NCBI RefSeq assembly: GCF_030317145.1
Contig: NZ_JASZYE010000003.1
Location: forward strand, 310,001-374,000
Length of the DNA: 64,000 nt
DNA from: Variovorax flavidus
GTDB lineage: Bacteria; Pseudomonadota; Gammaproteobacteria; Burkholderiales; Burkholderiaceae_C
Direction: 5' to 3'
Both the position numbers and the translations under genes were made by a program. This document shows, in pieces, positions 8,126 through 17,027 of this stretch. Within the stretch, counting starts at the first letter, position 1. Each line of letters starts with the position of its first letter. Below the pieces are notes generated by a model. It was not told the DNA's origin and did not search any database. It was given only the letters and a program-made list of their open reading frames with translations.

Positions 8126-9223
8126 TCACAAGGTGTGCATGCGATCGCCCTCGGCGAACCCGATCGCCTCCCATGGCTCGCCCACCGCGAAGCCGATCAC
8201 CTTGAACAGTTCGCCCATCTCGTGCTCGTGGATCAGCCGCGCCGCCAGCGTCCGCTCGGCGAGCGACGCCTGTTCCAGCATCGGAAGCATGCCGGCATTG
8301 AGCAGGAATCTCGCCTGGCTGCAGTAGCCCAGCACGTCGAGGCCGGCGTTCTGTCCCGCCAGGGCCACGCCGGTGAAGTTCACGTGCGCGGTGATGTCCT
8401 TCTGGCCCACATCCGCCAGCGGATCGGGGTCTGCCAGATGGCCGCGATGGCACATCACGGTGCCCATGTGGCGCTGCGGGTGGTAGTACTCCGACTCGGG
8501 GAAACCGTAGTCGATGAAGAAGGCCGCGCCCTGTTTCAGGCGATCGGCCAGGGTGGCGATGAAGGCTTCGGCCTGCGGGTGGATCTCGGTCAGGTAATCG
8601 TGCGCGCCCTGCACTTCGACAGGCGGGCGAAGCCCGGTGGGGCGGTCCTGCCATGCAAAGCCTTCGCCCTGGCGCACCACGCCGCGCTCGAACCATTCAC
8701 CCTGCGTGCGCACCAGCAACTGGACCGGCATCGCGTCGAGCACCTCGTTGCCGACGACCACGCCGCGCATCGTGTCCGGCAATTCAGCCAGCCATTCGAC
8801 CTTGCCGGCGTGCTTCGCCAGCGTCTGCTGCTGGCGCTCGCGCAGCGTGCCGGAGAGGTCGACGATGCGGTAGCGCGCCACGCGGTCGCCCAGCGCGTCA
8901 AGCAGCTGGAGGGCGAGCGCGCCCGAGCCGGCGCCGAATTCCCAGACTTCGTCGGTGCCCGTTTTTTCGAGCGCCTCGGCCACCTGGATCGCCAGCGTGC
9001 GGCCGAACAGCGGCGTGAGTTCGGGTGCGGTCACGAAGTCGCTGCCGGACGCCGGCATCTGCCCGAATTTGCGGCTCGTGTTGGCGTAGTAGCCCAGTCC
9101 CGGTGCGTACAGAGCCGTGGCCATGAAGCGGTCGAAAGGCAGCCAGCCACCGGCGCGCAGCAGCGCGGCATCGATAATCCGGGTCAAAGGGGTGGCGCGA
9201 TCGGCGCTCTGCTCCAGGTTCAT
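8126..9223 (-). CDS. MidA/NDUFAF7-type SAM-dependent methyltransferase (COG1565)
   Basis: A 365-residue protein of the DUF185/COG1565 methyltransferase family. The N-terminal FDRFMATALYAPGLGYY and the SAM-binding EFGAGSGALALQLLDAL are typical, as is the substrate-side GNEVLDAMPV. Mitochondrial homologues methylate an arginine of complex I; the bacterial role is not established. It is divergent from the FolM-like reductase with only 17 bases between the two start codons, so the promoters must lie inside or on top of the neighbouring coding sequence. Confidence 0.85.
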   Translation of the reverse strand: MNLEQSADRATPLTRIIDAALLRAGGWLPFDRFMATALYAPGLGYYANTSRKFGQMPASGSDFVTAPELTPLFGRTLAIQVAEALEKTGTDEVWEFGAGSGALALQLLDALGDRVARYRIVDLSGTLRERQQQTLAKHAGKVEWLAELPDTMRGVVVGNEVLDAMPVQLLVRTQGEWFERGVVRQGEGFAWQDRPTGLRPPVEVQGAHDYLTEIHPQAEAFIATLADRLKQGAAFFIDYGFPESEYYHPQRHMGTVMCHRGHLADPDPLADVGQKDITAHVNFTGVALAGQNAGLDVLGYCSQARFLLNAGMLPMLEQASLAERTLAARLIHEHEMGELFKVIGFAVGEPWEAIGFAEGDRMHTL

Positions 9224-9240
9224 GACGGAAATTTATCAGG

Positions 9241-10038
9241 ATGGCTGAATCAACCCCACGCCGCGGCGTGCTCGTGACAGGCGGCGGCCAGCGGCTCGGC
9301 GCCGCTGTCTGCGAGGCTTTCGCGCGCGCGGACTGGCGGGTGTGGTGCCAGTACCGCGAATCGCGGGCCCAGGCGGAGGCATTGTGCGCGCGCTTGCGCG
9401 ACGCGGGCCATGACGCAACCGCCATCGAGGCTGACATCAGTGCCGAGAACGACCGGCGCGCGCTGGTCGAGCATGTCTCGGCCGACGGCCCGCTGGCGTG
9501 CATCGTCAACAACGCCTCGGCCTTCGAGCCCGATACCGGGCTGGACTTCGAGGCCGACGCGGCGATGCGCCAGATCGGGGTGAACCTGATCGCGCCGCTG
9601 TCCTTCGCGCGGCTTCTGGCCCGGAGCGGGAAGGCGGACGATGGCGTCGACCGCTCGGCCATCCACGTGCTCGATCAGAAGGTCTACAACCTGAATCCCG
9701 ACTATTTCTCGTACACCGTGTCCAAGCTGGCGCTGGAACGCGCCGTCGCCCTGCAGGCCCAGTCGCTGGCGCCGGCGGTGCGCGTCTGCGGCGTGGCGCC
9801 GGGCATTCTCTATAGAAGCGGGCCGCAGTCCGAGGCCAACTTCGCGCAGGCCTCGCGCGCCAACCTGCTGCGCCGGCCCATCGATCCGGCCGACGTCGCC
9901 AGGACCTGCGTCTTCCTCGCCGGCACGCCCAGCGTGACCGGCACCACCCTTTGCGTCGACAACGGCCAGCACCTGGTGCCGCTGCCGCGCGACATCATGT
10001 TCGTTGTCGACGACCTGCTGAAAGCCTCTTCCCCATGA
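9241..10038 (+). CDS. FolM/PTR1-like short-chain dehydrogenase (pteridine reductase)
   Basis: A 265-residue SDR. The cofactor motif TGGGQRLGAAV has the TGxxxRxG form of pteridine reductases (PTR1, FolM), which prefer NADPH. The catalytic Tyr and Lys are in FSYTVSKLALE, and VNNASAF is the conserved NNA region. Its stop overlaps the folB start (ATGA), which supports a role in reduced pterin metabolism such as dihydromonapterin or dihydrofolate reduction. It could still be a generic SDR, but context and motif together make FolM-like the best reading. Confidence 0.8.
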   Translation: MAESTPRRGVLVTGGGQRLGAAVCEAFARADWRVWCQYRESRAQAEALCARLRDAGHDATAIEADISAENDRRALVEHVSADGPLACIVNNASAFEPDTGLDFEADAAMRQIGVNLIAPLSFARLLARSGKADDGVDRSAIHVLDQKVYNLNPDYFSYTVSKLALERAVALQAQSLAPAVRVCGVAPGILYRSGPQSEANFAQASRANLLRRPIDPADVARTCVFLAGTPSVTGTTLCVDNGQHLVPLPRDIMFVVDDLLKASSP

Positions 10039-10424
10039 CCACTGCCGCCCTCGACCCCCTGCTGCTCTCGTGCCGGCGCGTCTTCCTGCGCGACTACGAG
10101 GTGTGGATCAACATCGGCGTGCATGAATTCGAGAAACGCGCCGAGCAGCGCGTGATCATCAACGTCGACCTCTACGTGCCGCTCGACCTCTCGACGCCGA
10201 AGTCGGACGAACTCGACGAAGTCGTGGACTACGACTTCATCCGCCGCACCGTCGCCACGCGCCTGAGCAAGGGCCACATCCACTTGCAGGAAACGCTGTG
10301 CGACGACATCCTCACGCAGGTGCTGGCGCATCCCAAGGTGCAGGCCGCACGCGTGTCGACCGCCAAACCCGACGTGTACCCCGACTGCGACGCAGTAGGC
10401 GTCGAAGTCTTTCGGAGCAAGTGA
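10035..10424 (+). CDS. folB: Dihydroneopterin aldolase
   Basis: A 129-residue enzyme of folate synthesis that splits 7,8-dihydroneopterin into 6-hydroxymethyl-dihydropterin and glycolaldehyde. Recognisable elements are [20 protein letters not shown] near the N-terminus, [13 protein letters not shown] in the middle, [10 protein letters not shown] with the conserved glutamate, and a VSTAKPD strand near the end. The ATG at 10035 overlaps the stop of the upstream reductase, which fits the family's usual length better than in-frame upstream codons. Confidence 0.9.
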   Translation: MTTAALDPLLLSCRRVFLRDYEVWINIGVHEFEKRAEQRVIINVDLYVPLDLSTPKSDELDEVVDYDFIRRTVATRLSKGHIHLQETLCDDILTQVLAHPKVQAARVSTAKPDVYPDCDAVGVEVFRSK

Positions 10425-10425
10425 A

Positions 10426-11343
10426 ATGAGTGCCGTATGGATCGACGAGGCCCCCTCGTCCGCCGCCACCAACAACCTGAAGATCGAGCGCGAGACCCAC
10501 AAGCTCGAGAAGCGGCTGTGCCGCGAAGTCGGCCGAGCGATCGTCGACTACAACATGATCGAGGAAGGCGACAAGGTCATGGTGTGCGTCTCGGGCGGCA
10601 AGGACAGCTATGGCCTGCTCGACATCCTGCTCAAGCTGCGAGCCCGTGCGCCGATCCACTTCGATATCGTCGCGGTCAACCTCGACCAGAAACAGCCCGG
10701 TTTTCCGGAAGACGTGCTGCCGGGCTACCTCACGGCGCTGGGCGTGCCCTTCCACATCGAGGAGCAGGACACCTATTCGATCGTCAAGCGCGTCATCCCC
10801 GAAGGCAAGACCACGTGTGGCCTGTGCAGCCGGCTGCGCCGCGGCATCCTGTACCGCGTGGCGGATGAACTCGGCGCCACCAAGGTCGCGCTGGGGCACC
10901 ACCGCGACGACATGCTGCAGACCTTCTTCCTCAACATGTTCTTCGCGGCCAAGCTCAAGTCGATGCCGCCCAAGCTGGTGAGCGACGACGGCAAGCACAT
11001 CGTGATCCGTCCGCTCGCCTACGTGGCCGAGAAGGACCTGATCCGCTGGGCGCAGCACCGCGAATTCCCGATCATCCCGTGCACGCTCTGCGGCAGCCAG
11101 GAGAACCTGCAGCGCAAGCAGGTCGGCGAGATGCTGCGCGAATGGGACCGCAAGTTCCCGGGCCGCATCGAGAACATGTTCAGCGCACTGCAGAACGTCG
11201 TGCCCTCCCACTTGCTGGACGGAACATCCTTCGACTTCAAGGGTCTGAAGGCGACGGGCATCGCCGACGCCGATGGAGACAAGGCCTTCGACGCGCCCGA
11301 ATTCCCGACGGCGCCATCGCCGCTGCGCATCGTGCAACTGTGA
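10426..11343 (+). CDS. ttcA: tRNA 2-thiocytidine biosynthesis protein TtcA
   Basis: A 305-residue tRNA thiolase that makes 2-thiocytidine at position 32. The PP-loop ATP-pyrophosphatase motif SGGKDS is at residues 56-61. The iron-sulfur and catalytic cysteines are in CGLC (about 131-134) and CTLCGS further on. Sequence is highly conserved throughout. It starts directly after the folB stop and probably shares its transcript; tRNA thiolation has no obvious link to folate, so this is likely housekeeping clustering. Confidence 0.95.
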   Translation: MSAVWIDEAPSSAATNNLKIERETHKLEKRLCREVGRAIVDYNMIEEGDKVMVCVSGGKDSYGLLDILLKLRARAPIHFDIVAVNLDQKQPGFPEDVLPGYLTALGVPFHIEEQDTYSIVKRVIPEGKTTCGLCSRLRRGILYRVADELGATKVALGHHRDDMLQTFFLNMFFAAKLKSMPPKLVSDDGKHIVIRPLAYVAEKDLIRWAQHREFPIIPCTLCGSQENLQRKQVGEMLREWDRKFPGRIENMFSALQNVVPSHLLDGTSFDFKGLKATGIADADGDKAFDAPEFPTAPSPLRIVQL

Positions 11344-11347
11344 GGCC

Positions 11348-11986
11348 ATGAAACTCGCCATTGCCGCCGTCGTCCTGACCGCCAGCCTGACTGGCTGCGC
11401 GAGCCGCTGGGTGGTGGACAGCGACGTCCGGACCTTCTCGAAGATCGAGACGGTCCCGGCCGCCTCCACCTACCGCTTCGAGCGCCTGCCTTCGCAGCAG
11501 TACGAGGAGGCGACGCAGCAGCAACTGGAGGCGATGGCCGCCGCCGCGCTCGAAGGCGCGGGCCTGCGCCACGACGACGCGAATCCGAGCTACAGCGCCC
11601 TGATCGGCGCGCGCGTGACCACCGAGCTGTCGCCCTGGGCCGACCCGTGGTTCTACGGCGGTCCGTGGTGGGGACCCGGTCCCCGCTACGGCGCATGGGG
11701 CGGCGGACCTTGGGGCGGCTGGGGCGGCCGCGGCTGGTATGGGGGCGGCTGGTATGGACCGGCCTTCCCGCCGCCCTCCCCCTGGTATGCCCGCGAGGTC
11801 AGCATCGTGCTGCGCGAACTGCCTTCCAACCGCGTGGTGTACGAGACCCATGCGCGCAACGACGGCCCCTACACGGCGAGCGATGCCGTGCTGCCCGTGA
11901 TGTTCCAGGCGGCGCTTCAGGGCTTCCCGAATCCGCCGCAGGGACTGCGGCGGGTCAACATCGAGATCCCCACCGCAAAGCAGTAA
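11348..11986 (+). CDS. DUF4136-type lipoprotein with Gly/Trp/Pro-rich insert
   Basis: A 212-residue putative lipoprotein. The N-terminus MKLAIAAVVLTASLTGCAS ends in the lipobox LTGC. The flanking sequence (SDVRTFSKIETVPAASTYRFERLPS and the C-terminal VNIEIPTAKQ) resembles DUF4136, a family of outer-membrane-associated lipoproteins of unknown role. Residues about 98-145 form a low-complexity block rich in glycine, tryptophan, tyrosine and proline (GGPWWGPGPRYGAWGGGPWG) inserted in the domain. The ATG at 11348 lies four bases past the ttcA stop. Confidence 0.75.
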   Translation: MKLAIAAVVLTASLTGCASRWVVDSDVRTFSKIETVPAASTYRFERLPSQQYEEATQQQLEAMAAAALEGAGLRHDDANPSYSALIGARVTTELSPWADPWFYGGPWWGPGPRYGAWGGGPWGGWGGRGWYGGGWYGPAFPPPSPWYAREVSIVLRELPSNRVVYETHARNDGPYTASDAVLPVMFQAALQGFPNPPQGLRRVNIEIPTAKQ

Positions 11987-12025
11987 GGGGCACCCCGTCC
12001 CCCTGCTGCTCGCGTTCTCCTCCTG

Positions 12026-15000
12026 TCAGAGAAGAACGAGTGCACCCTTCTCCTCGAACAGCGGCACCGTGTGGCCGCCGAGGTTCGAATAGACGCTGCT
12101 GCCCGGCGCGGGCTCGGCCTGCACGGCCGGACCGGCGCCCGGTGCCGACGGGGCAAGTGCAGGCAGAGCGATCAGCATGTCCGCGCCATCGAACAGGACC
12201 TCCGCGTCCGGCTGAACAAGCGGGAAGGTCCACGCGACAGGACCGGCTGCGTACACCTCTATCTCGTAAGGCTGACTCGGGACCTTCCTGTCACCCAGCT
12301 CATCCAACGCCACCACAGTGAACTTGTTGGAGCCGTCGGGCAGCTCCATGTTCACCTGATACTTCCAGCGGCCGTCTGCCTCCACGGTCACGGAGCCCAG
12401 TTCGACCGTCCAGGTGGGAATGCTGCCGTCCAAGCCGATGGACGGACCCGAACCTTCCGGAATGGCGCGCGGCTCGCCCTGCATCGTCACCCGCACGATG
12501 AGGATTTCACCCGCGGTGCCTGTGCCGTGAATCTCCGGCCGTGCGTCGTCCGTATAACTGCCCGCGGCCACATTGCCGGTGCGCGACCCGACGTCATCGA
12601 ACACCCCCTCGATGCGCGGCAAGACCACCGGAACCAACATGTCCACGAAGACCTCGTAGGGTGCGCTCGTCGGGCTGTGATTGCCCGCTGCGTCGATCGC
12701 CGCGGCCGTGAATTCATTCGCGCCTGCCGGCAGGGCCCGCATCCATAGCGGCCACGACACGCCGTCCGACGGGGGATGAATGTGGAGCCCCTCGGGAATC
12801 GCTCCGACCTGCAGAGACCACGTGCCGTCCGCGTCCACGGTCGCTCGACCCAGGTCGTAGCTTCCCGAGCTGTTTCTGACGGACACGACGATGGTGTCGC
12901 CCGCCGTGCCCGTCCCACGGATCAGCGGATGCGTGTCGTCCGTCTTTTCACCCGGCGCCACGCCGCCGACCACCGACCCGACGTCGTCGATCACGTCCGC
13001 GATCACCGGAGCGAGGAGCGAACTGTGCGGGACCACCTCGACGGCGTAGAACACCGAGCTGATCGCGTCTCCGGCCTCGTCGTACAGGAAGGCCGTGAAG
13101 TCGTTCACGCCCCGCTGCAGCGGCCTCAGAGGTTCGGTCGACCAGTTGCCGTTTTCATCGACCATCGCACGGCCCAGTTCCTGGGACCTGTCGATGGACG
13201 TCCCTTCCCCATTGGCGGTCAGTGCCCACCCGTAGAGGATGACCGTGTGGCCCGGCCTGCCCGTGCCATGGATCACGGGGCTGGTGTCGTCGGTCACGCC
13301 CCACGACGCCACGTTGCCGGTTACCGGTCCCGTGTCGTCTTCCACGTAGGTGATCGCGAAATTGCTGACCGCCGACATGTCGACGGTGAAGCTGAACGCC
13401 TCGGTCCGCTCGGTCGTCCTGCCGTTCCCGTCGGTCGCGATCGCCGTCAGGCGGTGCAGGCCATCGGCCAAGTCGCTTCCGGGCACGAATGTCCAGTTGC
13501 CCTGGACATCCACTGTCGTGCTGCCCAGCACCGTATCGCCGTCATACACCGTGACGATGCTGCCGGCTTTGCCGGTGCCCAGCACCTCGGGACGCCGCTC
13601 GTCCGATACGCCGTCGCGGAAGATGTTGCCCCGCATGTCGCCGGCGGAATCCACCAGTGCATTCAGCGCCAGATGCATCTCGCCTGTTTCGACCGTCAGG
13701 AAGCGCACAGGCGCTCCCGCAAGAATCTGGCCGTTGCCCGCTTCATCGGCGACCCAGAAGGTGAAGCTGTAGTGGCCATCGGCCAGCGGGGCGGACGGCG
13801 TGAAGGTCCAGTGACCCGCGGGATCGACCAACGCCCCGCCATACCATCTGCCGCTGCCCTCGATGGACCGTCCCGAACCATCGAACGCATCGATCCAGAT
13901 GGACACCGTGGAGCCCGGTTCGGCCTCGCCGTCGAATGTCGGCCGGCTGTCGTCGGTGACCGGCCCATTGAGCAACGGGTCGTCTTCCAAGACGCCACGC
14001 CAATCGCCCACGTCGTCCGTGATGGTCGGACGCCCCACGACACCAGCCGGCCCCCAGGTATCGACGACGAAGTTCCAGGGCTCGGTCGTGACGCTCTGGC
14101 CGCCCGGATCGGTCAAAGTCGCCGTGATGGCGTGCTTTCCGTCGATCAGATTCGACTCCGGCGTGAAGTGCCACTTGCCGTCGGCCTCGGTCACCACGCT
14201 GCCCAGCACGACGCCACCGTCGTGAATCGTGACGAGGCTGCCCGGCTGCGCTGTGCCGAAGATGGTCGGCGCCGCATCGTTGGTGACGCCGCCTTGCTCG
14301 AGCTTTCCTTGCACCGGGCCCACGTCGTCCACCACGCCCGTGATGACGGGCGCCTGCAGGACGGGCGTGTCCACGATCACCGTGTACGGCTCGCTCGAAG
14401 CGATCTTCCGGCCCGACGCATCGAACTCGACCGCGATGAACTCATTGGCACCCGGCCTGAGGGGCATGTGCGAATCCGGCCACGGCACGCCCGGCGCGGG
14501 CGGCGATAGCCAGAGGCCATCGGGCAACTGCGCGATCGCCAGCGACCAGTTGCCATTGGCGTCCACCGTCGCCTTGCCCATTTCACGGGTGCCGATGGCG
14601 TCGCGCAGGTGAACCGCGACGGTGTGGCCGGGCGTTCCCGTTCCGTGAAGCACGGGCCGGGTGTCGTCCATCGCGCCGCCCGGTGCGACGTTGCCGACTC
14701 GCGGTCCGACGTCGTCCATCACGGCCGTGATCCGAAGCTCCGGCCTCCACGCCGGCGCAATCGCATCGACGGCCGAGGTCGGCGTGGAGAGCCCGGTGGT
14801 CTCCTGCGGGGCCGTCGGTTCGAGTCCGCTGTCGGACGAACCAAGATCGACATCGGCAGGGGCGGGTGGATGGACCTCCGGTCCGGCCGGGGTTGGCGCG
14901 GCCACCTCGGCTGTCGAGAGGCTGGAGCCCGAGGATCCGGAGCCGGAAGAACTGGCTGCCAGCCCGACGGCTGCCACGCCGCCGCCCAGCAGCGCCATCG

Positions 15001-15466
15001 GCACCCAGCCCACGCCGTCGTGCGTTTCATCCGCGAGCGACGAACCCGCCGCTTCGGCAGACGGCCCGGCCAGGTCGGACGGGGTGCTTGCGATTTCAGC
15101 GGCGGGAGCATCGGTCAGTGTCGCGTCCGCACTGGCCGCCACTTGGTTGTCCGCCTGAACCGCGTCTGCAAGCGGGGGCGCTTCCGTTTCCGTCGCTGCG
15201 GCGGCGGTCGCGGTGGCGGCAGCTTTGGTTCCGGCGCGTTTCGCCGCGGCGGCACGCAGGGCTTCTGCCGGGGTCATATTCCCGTTGACCGAAGTCTCGC
15301 CCAAGCCTTCGTTCAACTCCGAACCATCGTTCCCACCTTTGCGCGGCTTGCGGCCACGCGGCGCGACAGCGGCTTGAACCGCCGATGCGTCGCCCGTGCT
15401 TGGCGTGGGTGCACCTTGCTTTACCTTTGGTCCCACTGAATTCTTTGAAGCCTTGTTTTGAGACAT
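12026..15466 (-). CDS. Large surface protein with seven Ig-like repeats (Bap-like)
   Basis: An 1146-residue protein. Residues 1-150 are hydrophilic, with Lys/Arg-rich then Ala/Thr/Glu-rich stretches and no classical signal peptide. Residues 153-173 (VGWVPMALLGGGVAAVGLAA) form a hydrophobic, glycine-rich segment followed by a serine-rich linker, as in the N-termini of Bap-like biofilm proteins. From residue 246 to 1072 there are seven repeats of about 105-130 residues. Each opens with a DDVG-like motif, then TDD-xxP-xxxGTG-xxG and a D-xxGNW core, matching bacterial Ig-like adhesin domains. The last 70 residues form a non-repeat tail ending EEKGALVLL. No RTX, LPxTG or autotransporter domain and no adjacent type I secretion genes are visible. 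A strong AGGAGAGG ribosome site precedes the ATG. Confidence 0.85.
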   Translation of the reverse strand: MSQNKASKNSVGPKVKQGAPTPSTGDASAVQAAVAPRGRKPRKGGNDGSELNEGLGETSVNGNMTPAEALRAAAAKRAGTKAAATATAAAATETEAPPLADAVQADNQVAASADATLTDAPAAEIASTPSDLAGPSAEAAGSSLADETHDGVGWVPMALLGGGVAAVGLAASSSGSGSSGSSLSTAEVAAPTPAGPEVHPPAPADVDLGSSDSGLEPTAPQETTGLSTPTSAVDAIAPAWRPELRITAVMDDVGPRVGNVAPGGAMDDTRPVLHGTGTPGHTVAVHLRDAIGTREMGKATVDANGNWSLAIAQLPDGLWLSPPAPGVPWPDSHMPLRPGANEFIAVEFDASGRKIASSEPYTVIVDTPVLQAPVITGVVDDVGPVQGKLEQGGVTNDAAPTIFGTAQPGSLVTIHDGGVVLGSVVTEADGKWHFTPESNLIDGKHAITATLTDPGGQSVTTEPWNFVVDTWGPAGVVGRPTITDDVGDWRGVLEDDPLLNGPVTDDSRPTFDGEAEPGSTVSIWIDAFDGSGRSIEGSGRWYGGALVDPAGHWTFTPSAPLADGHYSFTFWVADEAGNGQILAGAPVRFLTVETGEMHLALNALVDSAGDMRGNIFRDGVSDERRPEVLGTGKAGSIVTVYDGDTVLGSTTVDVQGNWTFVPGSDLADGLHRLTAIATDGNGRTTERTEAFSFTVDMSAVSNFAITYVEDDTGPVTGNVASWGVTDDTSPVIHGTGRPGHTVILYGWALTANGEGTSIDRSQELGRAMVDENGNWSTEPLRPLQRGVNDFTAFLYDEAGDAISSVFYAVEVVPHSSLLAPVIADVIDDVGSVVGGVAPGEKTDDTHPLIRGTGTAGDTIVVSVRNSSGSYDLGRATVDADGTWSLQVGAIPEGLHIHPPSDGVSWPLWMRALPAGANEFTAAAIDAAGNHSPTSAPYEVFVDMLVPVVLPRIEGVFDDVGSRTGNVAAGSYTDDARPEIHGTGTAGEILIVRVTMQGEPRAIPEGSGPSIGLDGSIPTWTVELGSVTVEADGRWKYQVNMELPDGSNKFTVVALDELGDRKVPSQPYEIEVYAAGPVAWTFPLVQPDAEVLFDGADMLIALPALAPSAPGAGPAVQAEPAPGSSVYSNLGGHTVPLFEEKGALVLL
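12251..14731 (-). repeat. Seven tandem Ig-like domain repeats within the surface protein
   Basis: On the coding strand the repeats begin near 14731, 14347, 14026, 13669, 13357, 13006 and 12619. They share the protein pattern ITxVxDDVG-xxxGNV, TDDxxPxxxGTGxxG and VDxxGNWSL, but have diverged at DNA level. This suggests ancient duplication rather than recent expansion. Repeats 1, 6 and 7 are the most alike and share a PxGANEF/PDGSNKF segment. Confidence 0.85.
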
Positions 15467-15978
15467 GAAAACCTCTCCTAGTTAAGAAATACCGAATACC
15501 AGCGACAACTGGCAATAATTCTGAAATTGACGCCATGAACTACGAATGAGCCTTGTCGGATTCAGACGTCGAATTTCCGGCCAAGGGTGCATGAACTCAG
15601 CGCAAAGTCAGCGGGTGCTCGCTCGCCAACGGGCAGAGGCATGCTCTTCCTAGTCGGCAATCGCGAGCGCTCACTTGTGAAATGGGAAATGCCGCCGCGT
15701 GCCTCCTCCCATGCTTGCGCGCATGGCTGGGGTTGCGACAAGCTGCCTGACCTCTCCAACAGGCGCTGAGAATCCAATTCATTCTTTTGCGCGGTTCACG
15801 TTTTTCTAATGCGTTTCAATTTCAATAAATTGTCAAATCTCGATCAGAACCGAATGAAATTCTACAAGCCGACAATTTGGACGAAATTGAAAACAATTCT
15901 TTATTTTCAAAGGGAATTTTCTCTATTAAGACGGGAATTCACCTGAGCGGACAAGGCCGGGGTTCTAGAATCCGGCAG
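15467..15978. other. Divergent intergenic region, AT-rich right half
   Basis: This 512-base gap separates the surface-protein gene from the phosphatase gene. From about 15780 to 15945 it is strikingly AT-rich compared with the rest of the window. A perfect TTGACA on the minus strand (15836 down to 15831) could be a -35 element for the surface-protein gene, though I see no good -10 at the right spacing. Short open frames here look like chance products. No RNA gene was recognised. Confidence 0.5.
15966..15971 (+). promoter_or_regulatory. Candidate -10 element (TAGAAT) just upstream of the phosphatase start
   Basis: TAGAAT ends seven bases before the ATG at 15979, which would place transcription start at or next to the start codon and give a leaderless or near-leaderless message. 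No convincing -35 is visible at 17 bases, so confidence is modest. Confidence 0.35.
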
Positions 15979-16620
15979 ATGCAACTCACCCGCGTCATCG
16001 CCGTCCGCCATGGGGAAACCGCCTGGAATGTCGACAGCCGCATCCAGGGCCAGCTCGACATCTCGCTCAACGACACCGGCCTGTGGCAGGCCCGTCGCGT
16101 GGCGCAGGCCCTGCGGGACGAGCCCATCTCCGCCATCTACGCCAGCGATCTCGCCCGCGCCCGGCAGACGGCCGACGAGATCGCCCGGTCCCACGGCATG
16201 GAGGTGACGGTCGATACCGGCTTGCGCGAGCGCTCGTTCGGCCTTTTCGAGGGACGCACCTTTGCCGACATCGACGCGGCGTTGCCGGACCAGGCGCGCC
16301 TCTGGCGAACCCGCGACCCCGAATTCGCGCCCGAAGGAGGTGAGTCCTTGCTCGCTTTCCGCGAACGCGTGACGAGCACCGCAGCCAAGCTCGCGGCCCG
16401 GCATCCGGGCGAACTCGTCGTCATGGTGGCGCACGGCGGGGTGATGGACGTGCTCTACCGCGCGGCCACGAGGCAGGAACTGCAGGCGCCGCGCACCTGG
16501 CACCTGGGCAACGCGGCCATCAACCGGCTGCTCTGGACGCCCCAGGGCTTCACCCTCGTCGGCTGGGCCGACACAGCCCACCTGCAGGGCGACGACACGC
16601 TGGACGAAGCGACCGCCTGA
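15979..16620 (+). CDS. Histidine phosphatase family protein (phosphoglycerate mutase-like)
   Basis: A 213-residue protein of the histidine phosphatase superfamily. The catalytic motif is RHGETAWN near residue 10, with the second catalytic histidine in VAHGGVMDVL and the conserved ERSFGLFEG in the middle. This is the cofactor-independent phosphatase branch rather than glycolytic PGM; candidate substrates include phosphorylated small molecules such as alpha-ribazole phosphate, but none can be assigned. The ATG at 15979 was chosen because the upstream in-frame codons translate AT-rich intergenic sequence. Confidence 0.85.
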   Translation: MQLTRVIAVRHGETAWNVDSRIQGQLDISLNDTGLWQARRVAQALRDEPISAIYASDLARARQTADEIARSHGMEVTVDTGLRERSFGLFEGRTFADIDAALPDQARLWRTRDPEFAPEGGESLLAFRERVTSTAAKLAARHPGELVVMVAHGGVMDVLYRAATRQELQAPRTWHLGNAAINRLLWTPQGFTLVGWADTAHLQGDDTLDEATA

Positions 16621-17027
16621 GCGCCGGCCGGCCAGAGGCGGGCGGGCTGGTCGAGCCCGAATCGCGCTAAAACTACTGCTTTTCTCTACGTTTCCTCATC
16701 TGGATGGAGGATTTGCGTCAGTCGTTTGTACTCATTTTGTAAAAATGGGCGCAGAATCGTATCGGCGTCGACGCATTCGTCTCCATGAAAACGAAACCAA
16801 GTGCGTCGAATGTTGCAGTGCATCCAAACGACATAGGCTGGCTGACATGGCTTTCGTACGGTGGCGCGAGCGCACTGTAGAGGGCAATATGGAGTCCCGG
16901 CTGAGAAATGAGCGCTTTGTGATTACTGCTCGGCTCTGATACATCTACCCGGTCGGAAAAGGTAACGGTTGAAACAAGCAGAGGTTCTGAAGGGCATCGG
17001 CCCTTCCATTCGCGGAGTCAGCAGTCC
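16621..17027. other. Upstream region of the NRPS-PKS operon
   Basis: A 407-base gap that must contain the operon promoter. A TGTAAAAAT stretch near 16737 could be a -10 region, but its -35 is weak. A 64-codon open frame (16745-16939) has no family resemblance or ribosome site and is not called. A GGAG sequence lies about 10 bases before the ATG at 17028. No regulator gene or known operator was recognised. Confidence 0.45.
16989..17006 (+). promoter_or_regulatory. Hairpin in the leader of the NRPS-PKS operon
   Basis: GAAGGGC-ATCG-GCCCTTC forms a perfect 7-bp stem with a 4-base loop, 21 bases before the start codon. There is no T-tract, so it is not an intrinsic terminator; it may affect leader stability or ribosome access. 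Confidence 0.4.

Noticed and set aside
15562..15777. Short minus-strand ORFs in the adhesin upstream gap.
   Set aside because: No ribosome site, no family pattern, and overlapping ORFs on both strands of similar quality.
16745..16939. 64-codon plus-strand ORF before the NRPS-PKS operon.
   Set aside because: Arg-rich chance frame without a ribosome site or recognisable domain; considered and not called as a regulator.
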